42,496 bases of DNA, taken from positions 1 to 42,496 of the forward strand of contig WHTS01000049.1 of the NCBI GenBank assembly GCA_009377585.1, in the 5' to 3' direction. Positions 8,352-17,123 of this stretch are shown piece after piece. Within the stretch, counting starts at the first letter, position 1. Each line of letters starts with the position of its first letter. The DNA comes from Betaproteobacteria bacterium. GTDB taxonomy: Bacteria > Pseudomonadota > Gammaproteobacteria > Burkholderiales > WYBJ01. The position numbers and the translations under genes are program-made. The notes beneath the pieces are model-generated. The model was not told the origin of the DNA and did not search any database. It worked only from the letters and a program-made list of their open reading frames with translations.

Positions 8352-9365
8352 GTGCAGATCGGACCCTATTCCCTGCCCAACGCGCTATGCGTCGCGCCGA
8401 TGGCCGGCGTCACCGATCGAGCATTTCGAAAGCTGTGTAAGCGCTTCGGCGCGGGGCTCGCGGTGTCCGAGATGATCGCCTCCAATCCGCAGCTGCGGCT
8501 GAGCGTCAAGACGCAGCGGCGCATGGATCACGAAGGCGAAGTCGAGCCCATCGCAGTGCAGATCGCGGGCGGCGAGCCGGCGATGCTCGCCGACGCGGCT
8601 CGCTTCAATGTCGATGGCGGTGCGCAGATCATCGACATCAACATGGGCTGCCCGGCAAAGAAGGTATGCAATGTCGCGGCCGGCTCGGCGTTGCTGCGCG
8701 ACGAAGCGCTGGTCGGGCGCATCCTCGAGTCGGTGGTGGCCGCGGTGCCGGTTCCGGTGACGCTCAAGATACGCACCGGTTGGGACCGCGCCGACCGTAA
8801 CGCCGTACGCGTAGCGCGCGCCGCCGAGCAGGCAGGTATCCGCGCCATCGCCATTCACGGCCGTACGCGCGCCGACGCTTTTCTCGGCGCGGCGGAGTAC
8901 GACACCATCGCCGAGGTCAAGGCCCGAATCGGCATACCGGTGATCGTCAACGGCGATATCGATTCGCCGGAAAAAGCGGCTTGGGTGCTGGCAAAAACCG
9001 GCGCCGACGGCGTCATGATCGGGCGCGCGGCGCAAGGCCGTCCGTGGATTTTTCGCGACATCGCGCATTACCTCGAGCACGGCGTTCGCGCGGTTGCGCC
9101 TTCGCTGGACGAGATCCGCGCGGTGCTGCGCGTGCATCTTGCCGAGTTGCACGCGTTCTACGGCGAATTTTCCGGTCTGCGCGTCGCGCGCAAGCATGTA
9201 TCCTGGTACACGGGGAGTCTTGCCGGCGGCACCGCATTCCGCCACGCCTTCAACAAGCTGGAGAGCGCCCGCGCGCAGCTCGATCATCTCGATCGCTACT
9301 TCGATCGACTCGAGCGCGAGGCCTGTCCCTATGCGGACGACGCAAGAGAGGAGCTTGCGGCATGA
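8352..9365 (+). CDS. dusB: tRNA-dihydrouridine synthase B
   Basis: DusB reduces a D-loop uridine of tRNA to dihydrouridine using FMN and NADPH. The 337-residue protein is a TIM barrel with the Dus markers LCVAPMAGVTDRAFR at the N-terminus, the active-site loop INMGCPAKKVC (catalytic Cys), KIRTGW, AIHGRTRA, VNGDI and GADGVMIGRAAQGRPWIF for FMN phosphate. Translation begins at GTG 8352 (GTGCAGATCGGACCC), which places the start at the usual position two residues before IGPY. The stop overlaps the fis ATG by four bases (ATGA), the conserved dusB-fis arrangement, so the two are co-translated. Confidence 0.95.
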   Translation: MQIGPYSLPNALCVAPMAGVTDRAFRKLCKRFGAGLAVSEMIASNPQLRLSVKTQRRMDHEGEVEPIAVQIAGGEPAMLADAARFNVDGGAQIIDINMGCPAKKVCNVAAGSALLRDEALVGRILESVVAAVPVPVTLKIRTGWDRADRNAVRVARAAEQAGIRAIAIHGRTRADAFLGAAEYDTIAEVKARIGIPVIVNGDIDSPEKAAWVLAKTGADGVMIGRAAQGRPWIFRDIAHYLEHGVRAVAPSLDEIRAVLRVHLAELHAFYGEFSGLRVARKHVSWYTGSLAGGTAFRHAFNKLESARAQLDHLDRYFDRLEREACPYADDAREELAA

Positions 9366-9601
9366 AGACTGATACGGAGCTGGTGCGCTCGGTGCGCCGG
9401 GCAATCGACGGCTATTTTCGCGATCTGGATGGCGAACAGCCCTGCGGGGTGTACGAGATGGTGATCAGCTGCGTCGAGCGACCCTTGATCGAGGCGGTGC
9501 TCACGCGCGTGGACGGCAACCAGACGCATGCGGCGCAAATGCTCGGCATCAACCGCAACACGCTGCGAAAAAAGATGAAGTCGCACGGCATCAAGGGTTA
9601 G
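9362..9601 (+). CDS. fis: DNA-binding protein Fis
   Basis: Fis is a small nucleoid-associated protein that bends DNA and regulates rRNA and other growth-linked promoters. The 79-residue protein has the C-terminal Fis helix-turn-helix, NQTHAAQMLGINRNTLRKKM, ending in KSHGIKG. It is shorter at the N-terminus than the 98-residue E. coli protein, which is usual for betaproteobacteria. The start overlaps the dusB stop (ATGA). purH starts 9 bases downstream, so dusB-fis-purH may be one transcript. Confidence 0.93.
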   Translation: MKTDTELVRSVRRAIDGYFRDLDGEQPCGVYEMVISCVERPLIEAVLTRVDGNQTHAAQMLGINRNTLRKKMKSHGIKG

Positions 9602-9610
9602 CGGAAAGCG

Positions 9611-11173
9611 ATGACCACCGTCAAGCGCGCGCTCCTGAGCGTTTCGGACAAGACCGGGCTCATCGAGCTGGCGCGCGCGCTCACCCGTTACGGCGCCGAG
9701 CTGATCTCCACCGGCGGCACGGCGAAAAGCCTGCGCGAGGCGGGACTTGCCGTGACCGAGGTGGCCGACTACACCGGATTCCCGGAGATGCTCGACGGCC
9801 GGGTGAAGACGCTCCACCCCAAGGTGCATGGCGGCATCCTGGCCCGCCGCGACTCAGCGGCGCACATGCAGGCGATGAGCCAGCACGGTATTGCGCCGAT
9901 CGACCTCGTGGTCGTGAACCTCTATCCATTCGCGCGCACCGTGGCCAAGGCCGATGTGGCGCTCGACCAGGCCATCGAAAAAATCGACATCGGCGGCCCG
10001 GCCCTGGTTCGCAGCGCTGCCAAGAACTACCGCGATGTCGCTGTGATCACCGACCCTGCCGATTACGGCTTGGTCATGCAGGAGCTGGATGCCACCCACG
10101 GTGCGCTCGGCGTGGAGCTGCGCTTCGCGCTCGCCAAGAAGGCCTTCGCGCACACCGCCGCCTACGACGGCGCGATCGCAAACTGGCTGGGCGCCTTGGA
10201 CGAGAACGACCGGCCCGGCCTTTTCCCGCAGCAGCTCAACTTGAATTTCGAGCGCGTGCAGCCGTTGCGCTACGGCGAGAATCCGCACCAGAACGCGGCG
10301 TTCTATCGCGACCTGGCGGGGGCGCCGGGGCTGATCGCGGGCGCTACCCAGATCCAGGGCAAGGAGCTTTCTTACAACAACATCGCCGATGCCGACGCCG
10401 CGTGGGAGTGCGTCAAGAGCTTCGAGCAGCCCGCCTGCGTGATCGTCAAGCACGCCAATCCCTGCGGCGTGGCCGTTGCCGATTCGGTGGCGGGCGCGTA
10501 TCGCAACGCGTTCGCGACCGATCCGACGTCGGCATTCGGCGGCATCATCGCGATCAATCGGGCGCTGGACGCGGCCACGGCCGAAGCGCTCTCGTCGCAG
10601 TTCGTCGAAGTGCTGATTGCGCCGCAGATCCTGCCGCAAGCCGCGACTCTGCTCGCGCACAAGCCCAACATCCGGGTGCTGGAGATCGCGGGCGCAGGCG
10701 CGAACAATGCCTGGGACTTCAAACGCATCGGCGGCGGCCTGCTGGTGCAGAGCCCGGACGATGGCGCCATCCAGGCCTCCGACTTGCGCTGCGTGACCCG
10801 CCGTGCACCCGATCCGGCCGAGCTCGACGACCTGCTGTTCGCCTGGCGCGTGGCGAAGTTCGTGAAGTCGAACGCGATCGTCTATTGCGGCGCCGGGCGC
10901 ACGCTCGGCGTGGGCGCGGGGCAGATGAGCCGGGTCGATTCGGCACGCATCGCCGCGATGAAGGCCGCAAATGCGGGCCTGTCGCTTGCCGGTTCGGTGG
11001 TGGCCTCGGACGCATTCTTTCCGTTCCGCGACGGGATCGATGTCCTGGCCGCGGCGGGCGCGCGTGCTGTTGTGCAGCCGGGCGGTAGCCTGCGCGACCA
11101 GGAAGTGATCGCCGCCGCCGACGAGCACGGGATCGCGATGGTGTTCACTGGCGTGCGGCATTTCCGTCATTGA
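9611..11173 (+). CDS. purH: Bifunctional AICAR transformylase / IMP cyclohydrolase PurH
   Basis: PurH carries out the last two steps of IMP synthesis. The 520-residue protein has the N-terminal MGS-like cyclohydrolase domain (about residues 1-140; [33 protein letters not shown]) and the transformylase domain. The latter includes the [13 protein letters not shown] and [10 protein letters not shown] segments with the catalytic Lys-His, and [17 protein letters not shown] near the end. The ATG follows GGAAAG closely and 9 bases after fis. purD follows 63 bases later, keeping two purine genes together. Confidence 0.96.
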   Translation: MTTVKRALLSVSDKTGLIELARALTRYGAELISTGGTAKSLREAGLAVTEVADYTGFPEMLDGRVKTLHPKVHGGILARRDSAAHMQAMSQHGIAPIDLVVVNLYPFARTVAKADVALDQAIEKIDIGGPALVRSAAKNYRDVAVITDPADYGLVMQELDATHGALGVELRFALAKKAFAHTAAYDGAIANWLGALDENDRPGLFPQQLNLNFERVQPLRYGENPHQNAAFYRDLAGAPGLIAGATQIQGKELSYNNIADADAAWECVKSFEQPACVIVKHANPCGVAVADSVAGAYRNAFATDPTSAFGGIIAINRALDAATAEALSSQFVEVLIAPQILPQAATLLAHKPNIRVLEIAGAGANNAWDFKRIGGGLLVQSPDDGAIQASDLRCVTRRAPDPAELDDLLFAWRVAKFVKSNAIVYCGAGRTLGVGAGQMSRVDSARIAAMKAANAGLSLAGSVVASDAFFPFRDGIDVLAAAGARAVVQPGGSLRDQEVIAAADEHGIAMVFTGVRHFRH

Positions 11174-11236
11174 ATGCGATCGGGCAGAATGCTGCAGCAA
11201 CGGCGATAGTGGACTTGCGCAAGGTAATATGACTCG

Positions 11237-12520
11237 ATGAAGGTTCTGGTGGTCGGTTCCGGCGGAAGAGAGCACGCGCTGGCATGGAAGCTCGCGCAAT
11301 CGCCCCGCATCACCCGCACCTTCGTCGCGCCGGGCAATGCCGGCACGGCGGCCGAGCCCGGCTGCAGCAACGTCGAGATCACCGACATCCCGGAGCTGCT
11401 CGACTTCGCACGTAATGAGAAGATCGCCTTTACCGTGGTCGGACCGGAGGCGCCGCTTGCGGCCGGCATCGTCGATGCGTTTCGTGCGGCCGATCAGCGC
11501 ATTTTCGGCCCCTCGCAGGCAGCCGCCCAACTCGAAAGCTCCAAGACGTTCGCCAAGACCTTCATGCAGCGCCACGGCATTCCAGCTGCTGCCTATGCGA
11601 GCTTCGACGATGCGGCCGCGGCGCATCGGCACATCGACGAGCTCGGCACGGCGCTGGTGGTGAAGGCCGATGGGCTCGCCGCCGGCAAGGGGGTGGTGGT
11701 CGCCACCACCCCGGGCGAAGCGCATGCAGCGGTGGATGCGATGATGGTGAGCGGGGCGATGGGCGAGGCCGGGCGCCGGATCATCATCGAGGAGTTCATC
11801 CGCGGCGAGGAGGCAAGCTTCATCGCCATGGTCGACGGCAAGAACGTCATGGCGCTCGCGACCAGCCAGGATCACAAGCGCCTGCGCGACGGCGACGCGG
11901 GGCCCAATACCGGCGGTATGGGCGCATATTCTCCGGCGCCGGTCGTAACACCGCGCATGCATGCCCGCATCATGCGCGAGGTGATCGACCCGGTGGTCAA
12001 CGGCATGATCGCCGAGGGCACGCCTTATACCGGCTTTCTCTATGCCGGGCTGATGATCGACGGTGACCGGCTGAACGTGCTCGAATTCAACTGCCGCCTG
12101 GGCGATCCGGAAACCCAGCCCATCCTGTTGCGCCTGAAATCGGACCTGGTCGTCCTGTTTGAGGCGGCTTTTGCCGGCACGCTCGACAAGGTCGAGCCGC
12201 AATGGGACCGGCGGGTCGCGCTCGGCGTCGTGCTGGCCGCGCAGGGCTATCCCGAATCGCCGCGCAAAGGCGATATCATCGAGGGGTTGCCGCCGGACGA
12301 GGCGCCGGACCTGCACGTGTTCCACGCCGGCACCGCCCGGGAGGGCGAACGCGTGGTCACCCAGGGCGGGCGGGTGCTGTGCGTCACCGCACTCGGCGAC
12401 AACGTGCGGCTCGCGCAGCGCCGCGCCTACGAAGCGGCCGAACAGATCCGCTTCGAGGGCGTGCAGATGCGGCGCGATATTGGTTACAGGGCAGCAGGCG
12501 CAAACCGGCGCGGCAGCTAG
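11237..12520 (+). CDS. purD: Phosphoribosylamine-glycine ligase PurD
   Basis: PurD couples glycine to phosphoribosylamine with ATP in purine synthesis. The 427-residue protein starts with MKVLVVGSGGREHALAWKL, has the ATP-grasp domain (VVKADGLAAGKGVVV around residue 140; EEFIRGEEASF; GPNTGGMGAYSPAP), and the ligand-binding EFNCRLGDPETQ. Length is normal for the family. It is 63 bases after purH; AAGGTAAT upstream is a weak ribosome binding site. Confidence 0.96.
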   Translation: MKVLVVGSGGREHALAWKLAQSPRITRTFVAPGNAGTAAEPGCSNVEITDIPELLDFARNEKIAFTVVGPEAPLAAGIVDAFRAADQRIFGPSQAAAQLESSKTFAKTFMQRHGIPAAAYASFDDAAAAHRHIDELGTALVVKADGLAAGKGVVVATTPGEAHAAVDAMMVSGAMGEAGRRIIIEEFIRGEEASFIAMVDGKNVMALATSQDHKRLRDGDAGPNTGGMGAYSPAPVVTPRMHARIMREVIDPVVNGMIAEGTPYTGFLYAGLMIDGDRLNVLEFNCRLGDPETQPILLRLKSDLVVLFEAAFAGTLDKVEPQWDRRVALGVVLAAQGYPESPRKGDIIEGLPPDEAPDLHVFHAGTAREGERVVTQGGRVLCVTALGDNVRLAQRRAYEAAEQIRFEGVQMRRDIGYRAAGANRRGS

Positions 12521-12555
12521 CGGCCGCGGCGGTGCGCCAGCGTAATGCGGAGCAA

Positions 12556-12560
12556 GGAGG
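12556..12560 (+). promoter_or_regulatory. Ribosome binding site deciding the VOC gene start
   Basis: AAGGAGG ends at 12560. It abuts the ATG at 12561 with no spacer but lies 6 bases before the second in-frame ATG at 12567, so the second ATG is the workable start. Confidence 0.7.
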
Positions 12561-12566
12561 ATGGCA

Positions 12567-13433
12567 ATGGCGCAGCAATTCGATCGTTCGCAAGAAGATT
12601 CCGGCAACGCCGTTCAGCTCGAGCACCTCAATCTGCGCAATCCCGATCAACGCCTGGCCATGCTGTTCTACCTGGTCGGCATGGGATTCACGCGCGATCC
12701 CTATCTCATGGTCGGCCTCGACAACATGTGGATCAACATCGGTCGCAGCCAGATCCACACGCCGAACGGCGAGGCCCAGCGCCTCAACGGCACCATCGGT
12801 ATCGTCCTGCCGGATTTGAAGGCCTTGTGCGCCCGCTTGCAGGCCGTGGCGCCGCGGCTCGACGGCACCCAGTTTCGTTTCACCGACCGCTCGGACTTCG
12901 TCGAGGTGACCTGCCCCTGGGGCAACCGGCTGCGGGCGCACGCGCCCTCGCCCGAGCTCGGCGGCTTCGAGATCGGTATGCCGTACCTCGAATTCCTGGT
13001 GGCGCCCGGCACGGCCGAAGGCATTGCGCGCTTCTATTCGCAGGTCATCGGCGCCACGGCGCGCTGCGAGGAGACGCGCGGCTCGCGCGTGGCTGTGGTG
13101 CGGGTCGGGCGCGGCCAGCAACTGTTCTTCCGCGAGAGCAACGACAAGCTCCCGCCCTACGACGGGCACCACATCCAGCTCTACATCGTAGATTTCTCCG
13201 GACCGCATCGATTCTTGAACGAACGCGGCCTCATCACGCAGGAAAGCGACCAGTATCAGTACCGGTTCGTGGATATCGTCGATCCGGAGGACGGCCGCGA
13301 GCTGACCAAGCTGGAGCACGAGATCCGCTCGGTCACGCACCCGCTCTACGGGCGGCCGCTGGTGAACCGCAATCCCACCCAGACCAACCGGACCTACGCC
13401 AAGAACTGCGACGCCTTCGCTGGCGCGTTCTAG
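12567..13433 (+). CDS. Two-module VOC (glyoxalase/dioxygenase-fold) family protein, substrate unknown
   Basis: The protein (288 residues from 12567) reads as two vicinal-oxygen-chelate modules. The first runs from [10 protein letters not shown] through [13 protein letters not shown] (about residues 15-125). The second runs from [11 protein letters not shown] through [10 protein letters not shown] and ends [12 protein letters not shown] (about 135-245). EVTCPWGN resembles the strand-turn around the second-module Glu of glyoxalases. Candidate metal ligands are His in LEHLNL, Glu in VEVT and His in HHIQL, but the second module starts with Glu (LEF) where many members have His. No specific reaction can be assigned. 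It sits between purD and hemF, 16 bases before hemF, on the same strand, so it is probably co-transcribed with hemF. The start is set by the AAGGAGG spacing. Confidence 0.75.
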   Translation: MAQQFDRSQEDSGNAVQLEHLNLRNPDQRLAMLFYLVGMGFTRDPYLMVGLDNMWINIGRSQIHTPNGEAQRLNGTIGIVLPDLKALCARLQAVAPRLDGTQFRFTDRSDFVEVTCPWGNRLRAHAPSPELGGFEIGMPYLEFLVAPGTAEGIARFYSQVIGATARCEETRGSRVAVVRVGRGQQLFFRESNDKLPPYDGHHIQLYIVDFSGPHRFLNERGLITQESDQYQYRFVDIVDPEDGRELTKLEHEIRSVTHPLYGRPLVNRNPTQTNRTYAKNCDAFAGAF

Positions 13434-13449
13434 CCGCACGCGGCCGCTG

Positions 13450-14346
13450 TTGGATACCCGCGCGGTCCTCGATTTCTTGAGCGGGCTGCAGGCGGGCATC
13501 GTCGCGGAGCTTTCGCGCCTCGACGGCCGCGAGTTCCGCCGCGATGCCTGGGAGCGCCCGCAGGGCGGAGGCGGCACGAGCTGCGTACTGGAAGACGGCG
13601 CCCTGTTCGAGCGCGGCGGCGTCAACTTCTCCCACGTTCGAGGCGACGGCTTGCCGCCTTCCGCTACCGCGGCTCGGCCCGAGCTCGCCGGCCGTGGCTT
13701 CGAAGCGATGGGCGTCTCGGCTGTGCTGCATCCGCGCAATCCCTATGTGCCCACGGTGCACATGAACGTGCGCTTCTTCGTCGCGACGCGGGCCGATGCC
13801 GATCCGGTGTGGTGGTTCGGGGGCGGCATGGATCTCACCCCCTACTACGGGTTCGAGGATGACGCGCGGCATTTCCATGGCGCCTGCCGCGCTGCCATCG
13901 CGCCGTTCGGGATGCAGTACTACGGGCGCTTCAAGCGCTGGTGCGACGAGTATTTCTTTCTGCGCCATCGCAACGAGCCGCGCGGCGTGGGCGGGCTTTT
14001 CTTCGACGACTTCAACGCGCCCGACTTCGAAACCTGCTTTGGGCTCACGCGCTCGGTAGGCGAGCATTTCCTGCCGGCTTACGTTCCGATCGTCGAGCGG
14101 CGGCGCGACACCACCTACGGCGAGCGCGAGCGTGCCTTCCAGGCCTACCGGCGCGGTCGCTACGTCGAGTTCAACCTCGTCTACGACCGCGGCACGCTGT
14201 TCGGGCTGCAGTCGGGCGGGCGCACCGAATCGATCCTCATGTCGCTGCCGCCCGTGGTGCATTGGCGCTACGACTGGAAGCCGGAACCGGGATCGCCCGA
14301 GGAAGCGCTGTATACGGAATTCCTTCCGCCGCGGGATTGGGTTTAA
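13450..14346 (+). CDS. hemF: Oxygen-dependent coproporphyrinogen III oxidase HemF
   Basis: HemF oxidatively decarboxylates coproporphyrinogen III to protoporphyrinogen IX in haem synthesis. The 298-residue protein carries the family segments [55 protein letters not shown] and [20 protein letters not shown]. Translation appears to begin at TTG 13450, which gives a normal N-terminus ([13 protein letters not shown]) without a long extension. Earlier codons in this frame do not resemble the family. The stop is followed at once by repeat-rich DNA. Presence of HemF indicates a lifestyle with oxygen. Confidence 0.94.
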   Translation: MDTRAVLDFLSGLQAGIVAELSRLDGREFRRDAWERPQGGGGTSCVLEDGALFERGGVNFSHVRGDGLPPSATAARPELAGRGFEAMGVSAVLHPRNPYVPTVHMNVRFFVATRADADPVWWFGGGMDLTPYYGFEDDARHFHGACRAAIAPFGMQYYGRFKRWCDEYFFLRHRNEPRGVGGLFFDDFNAPDFETCFGLTRSVGEHFLPAYVPIVERRRDTTYGERERAFQAYRRGRYVEFNLVYDRGTLFGLQSGGRTESILMSLPPVVHWRYDWKPEPGSPEEALYTEFLPPRDWV

Positions 14347-14700
14347 CCGCTGGGAATCCACCCGAATGCCGTCATTCCCGCGAACGCGGGAATCCAGAAT
14401 GGAAGCATCGCAACCAGCGGGCGGCCTAGCGACGGGCGATGGGAACGACTGTTACCGGCGAAGCATTTCGCAGCCGAAATCCTGGGCTCCCGATTTCTCG
14501 GGAGCGACGGTTAGTTTAGTTCGCTGCCGTCATTCCCGCGAACGCGGGAATCCAGGCCGCCGCAATAGAGCGCAATACATGTAACCAACGGAGTACAGAC
14601 AGGCGAGCCGGCGAAATGCAATGCTATTTCGGCACGAACATCACAGCTGGCTCTCAACCCGCGAAAGCGGGATGCAGGATAAATCCTTGGGGCGAAACGC
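14347..14700. repeat. Intergenic repeat cluster: two R2 copies and one R3 hairpin
   Basis: This 354-base gap holds no gene I can support. It has R2 (ATTCCC-N8-GGGAAT) at 14374-14393 and 14532-14551, each preceded by CGTC and followed by CCAG, and an R3 hairpin (GCTCCCGA, 4-base loop, TCGGGAGC) at 14486-14505. The N8 spacer GCGAACGC is identical in both R2 copies and in the copy at 15032. Confidence 0.85.
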
Positions 14701-14985
14701 ATGCAGCCAGCGGTTTACATACTGGCAAGCAAGCGCAACGGAACGCTCTATATCGGCGTGACGAGCGATTTGCGCAAGCGCGTCTGGGAGCACAAGAACG
14801 ATGTGGTCGAGGGCTTCACCAAGAAGTACGTAATCCATCTTCTCGTCCACTACGAACTCCATGAGGACATGCTGGGCGCCATAGCCCGCGAAAAGCAACT
14901 CAAGGGTTGGAACCGAAGGTGGAAGCTGGAGCTCATCGAGCACGCGAACCCGCGATGGCGGGACTTGTGGTCCGACATCGTTTGA
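14701..14985 (+). CDS. Small GIY-YIG nuclease-family protein
   Basis: The 94-residue protein is a stand-alone GIY-YIG domain: VYILASKRNGTLYIGVTSDL supplies the first Tyr (residue 6) and the YIG (17-19), RKRVWEHK the Arg helix, and AIAREKQLKGWNR the conserved Glu-Lys region. It belongs with the small UPF0213-like group, whose cellular role is not well established. There is no DNA-binding extension. It is enclosed by repeats: R2/R3 before (14374-14551) and R2/R3 after (15032-15182). The ATG at 14701 is followed at once by the domain; no strong Shine-Dalgarno is visible. Homing or repair functions are possible but not shown. Confidence 0.85.
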   Translation: MQPAVYILASKRNGTLYIGVTSDLRKRVWEHKNDVVEGFTKKYVIHLLVHYELHEDMLGAIAREKQLKGWNRRWKLELIEHANPRWRDLWSDIV

Positions 14986-15031
14986 CGATCGCTGCCGCCC
15001 GATGCTCCATGCTCGTTCTCAAGGAGCCGTC

Positions 15032-15051
15032 ATTCCCGCGAACGCGGGAAT
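15032..15051. repeat. R2 (dRS3-like) repeat
   Basis: ATTCCC GCGAACGC GGGAAT, with flanking CGTC and CCAG, identical in core to the copies at 14374 and 14532. It lies between the GIY-YIG gene and the R3 array. Confidence 0.85.
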
Positions 15052-15093
15052 CCAGGGCCGCGCTGTAGAGCGGATTCATGCAGCCAATCCTGG

Positions 15094-15182
15094 GCTCCCG
15101 ATTTCTCGGGAGCGACGGTCGCTTGGAGCCCGATTTCTCGGGAGCGACGGTCGCTTGGAGCCCGATTTCTCGGGAGCGACGG
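15094..15182. repeat. R3 hairpin, three tandem 32-bp copies
   Basis: The core CCCGATTTCTCGGGAGCGAC recurs with a 32-base period (CGATTT at 15099, 15131 and 15163). Each copy forms a GCTCCCGA/TCGGGAGC-type stem, slightly weaker in copies two and three. The last copy abuts the stop codon of the convergent kinase gene at 15183. It could serve as a shared transcript end, but no T-run is present. Confidence 0.85.
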
Positions 15183-17108
15183 TTATTCAGCGTTCGAACG
15201 CAGCAGAAAACTGCGAAGCCGCTTGATCCGATCGAGCAGCGCGCGGCCGAGATTGGACGCGCGCAGCTTGTCCGCGCCGCTCACCTGGTGCTGTTTCACC
15301 AGCTCCGGCGCCTGCTTGAACGCGTTGTAGCGCCCGAGCGCCGCCTGCGTGTGGCCCTTGAGCAGCTTGTAGTTCACGGGCTTGTTGAGGAAGCGGAAGA
15401 TCTGCGCCTGGTTGATGAGATCGATGACCAGCTCCGAGTCGGACGCATCGGTGAGCACGATCGACAGGATCTCGGGGTGTTCCTGCTTGAGCAGCTTGAA
15501 GGCCGCCGTATCGTCCGGCTGGGCCGCGCCGATATCGGCGATGATCACCGCCACCGCGCGCGATTGCATGATCGTGAACGCCTCGGCAAGCGAGGCCACA
15601 TGCTCCACGTGGTAGGCATCGCCGAAAAGCTCGTTGATCGCCCGCCGGTAGCTCGATCCCGGGTCGACCACGAGGATCGCCTCGTCCATCTTTTCCGGCG
15701 GCGAACCCGCGCTCACCGTGGTATCGGCGAGCTCGATGCCGATTGCAACCGCCTCGGCCAGGACCGCCTGGATGTCCTGGTTGTTCCACGGCTTGTTGAT
15801 GAAGCGGTAGACCTCGCCCTCGTTGATCGAGCCCACGATCGAGGCGAGATCGGAATACCCGGTGAGGAGAATGCGCACGGTGGTGGGCGAAAGCTCCTTC
15901 GCCCGGCGCAGCAGCTCCACCCCCGGCATGCCCGGCATGCGCTGGTCGCTCACGATCAGGTGCACGCGAAAGCGTTTGAGGAACTCGAACGCCTGGTCGC
16001 CGCTGGTGGCGGTAAAGACGTGGTAGGTATTGCGGAAGATCGACTTGAGCGCGTTGAGAATGCGCTCCTCGTCATCGACGAACAGCACGCGCGCCTTGGG
16101 TGCATCCGCCGCCTGTGCGGGCTCGCCTGCGGAGGCGGCCGATGCCGCTTCGCTGAAGTCGAGCGAGTCTCCGCTGGGAAGCCGGATGTTGCGCGCCATT
16201 TTCAGCATGTCGGCGGCGATCGCGGGCTGCGGCGATTCCACCGTGGTCGGCGCCGATTGGCGCGTGGCCGCACCGCGCAGGCAGTCCTCGACCGCGAGCC
16301 GGAAGTCGTCGGCGAATTCGCGCGCGTTCTGGTAGCGGTCCTCGACCTTCTTGGCCAACGCCTTCTGCACCACGTAGTCCATCTGCCCGCTCAGGTGCAG
16401 GTTGAACTCGGACGGATTGCGCGCCGTCGCATCGAGCACTTCGCGCATCACGCTCGCATTGCTGCCCTTGCCGGGGAACGGCCGCCGGCCCGTGAGCAGC
16501 TCGTAGCCGATGACGCCGGCCGAGAAGATGTCGGTGCGCGCGTCGGTATCTTCGCCCATGCACTGCTCGGGCGACATGTAGAAGGGGGTACCTACCACCA
16601 GGCCGTATTGCGTGAGCGCGGACGATTCGATGCGGGCGATGCCGAAATCGCTCACCTTGATCTCGCCGCCCGAGCCGATGAGGATGTTGGAGGGCTTGAT
16701 GTCCCGGTGCGTGACGCCCTGAGCGTGCGAGTATTCGAGCGCGTCGAGCAGCGGCAGGATCACCTCGCGTATCTTCTCCAGCGAAGGCTGCGGCTCGCGC
16801 AGGAGCAGCTCGTGCACGCTGTCGCCGCGCACCAGCTCCATGGCGATGAAGGCGCTCTTGTCGTCCTCGCCGTATTCGAAGATCGTGACGATGCGCGGAT
16901 GGAACAACCCGCCCGCGGCCTGCGCTTCGTACTTGAAGCGCGTGAGCACGATGTCGCGCTCGTTGTCGTCGAGCAGCGCCTTCTCGATCACCTTGAGCGC
17001 GACCGCACGCTGGATTTCCGGATCGCGCCCCTGGTAGACCACGCTCATGCCGCCGCGGCCGATGATGCGCTCGATCGTGTATTTGCCGATCTTTTCCGGT
17101 AGGGTCAT
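15183..17108 (-). CDS. Ser/Thr protein kinase fused to two receiver domains
   Basis: The 641-residue protein combines a Hanks-type kinase (residues 8-275) with two response-regulator receiver domains. Kinase features: glycine loop GRGGMSVVYQG (17-27), Lys39, HRDIKPSN with catalytic Asp136, DFG 154-156, and GTPFYMSPEQ. A linker (about 280-338) has no clear domain. Receiver 1 (339-455) is complete: Asp345-Asp346, phosphoacceptor Asp388 in VSDQRMPG, Thr416 and Lys439. Receiver 2 (477-595) is degenerate: only one acidic residue in the first pocket (VDP, Asp482), Asp525 as possible acceptor, Lys576. No transmembrane helix is seen. It follows the histidine kinase by 15 bases, so the likely input is phosphotransfer from that kinase to receiver 1. 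Its Ser/Thr substrates are unknown. Confidence 0.92.
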   Translation of the reverse strand: MTLPEKIGKYTIERIIGRGGMSVVYQGRDPEIQRAVALKVIEKALLDDNERDIVLTRFKYEAQAAGGLFHPRIVTIFEYGEDDKSAFIAMELVRGDSVHELLLREPQPSLEKIREVILPLLDALEYSHAQGVTHRDIKPSNILIGSGGEIKVSDFGIARIESSALTQYGLVVGTPFYMSPEQCMGEDTDARTDIFSAGVIGYELLTGRRPFPGKGSNASVMREVLDATARNPSEFNLHLSGQMDYVVQKALAKKVEDRYQNAREFADDFRLAVEDCLRGAATRQSAPTTVESPQPAIAADMLKMARNIRLPSGDSLDFSEAASAASAGEPAQAADAPKARVLFVDDEERILNALKSIFRNTYHVFTATSGDQAFEFLKRFRVHLIVSDQRMPGMPGVELLRRAKELSPTTVRILLTGYSDLASIVGSINEGEVYRFINKPWNNQDIQAVLAEAVAIGIELADTTVSAGSPPEKMDEAILVVDPGSSYRRAINELFGDAYHVEHVASLAEAFTIMQSRAVAVIIADIGAAQPDDTAAFKLLKQEHPEILSIVLTDASDSELVIDLINQAQIFRFLNKPVNYKLLKGHTQAALGRYNAFKQAPELVKQHQVSGADKLRASNLGRALLDRIKRLRSFLLRSNAE

Positions 17109-17123
17109 GGCGCGCGCCTGGAC

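Noticed and set aside
9854-12607. 917-codon minus-strand open frame across purH and purD
   Set aside because: Antisense to two clear genes; its composition (His/Arg/Asp-rich) is the usual shadow of GC-rich coding DNA, with no domain.
15078-17102. 674-codon plus-strand frame opposite the Ser/Thr kinase
   Set aside because: Shadow of the kinase gene; no recognisable motif, and the opposite strand has complete catalytic motifs.
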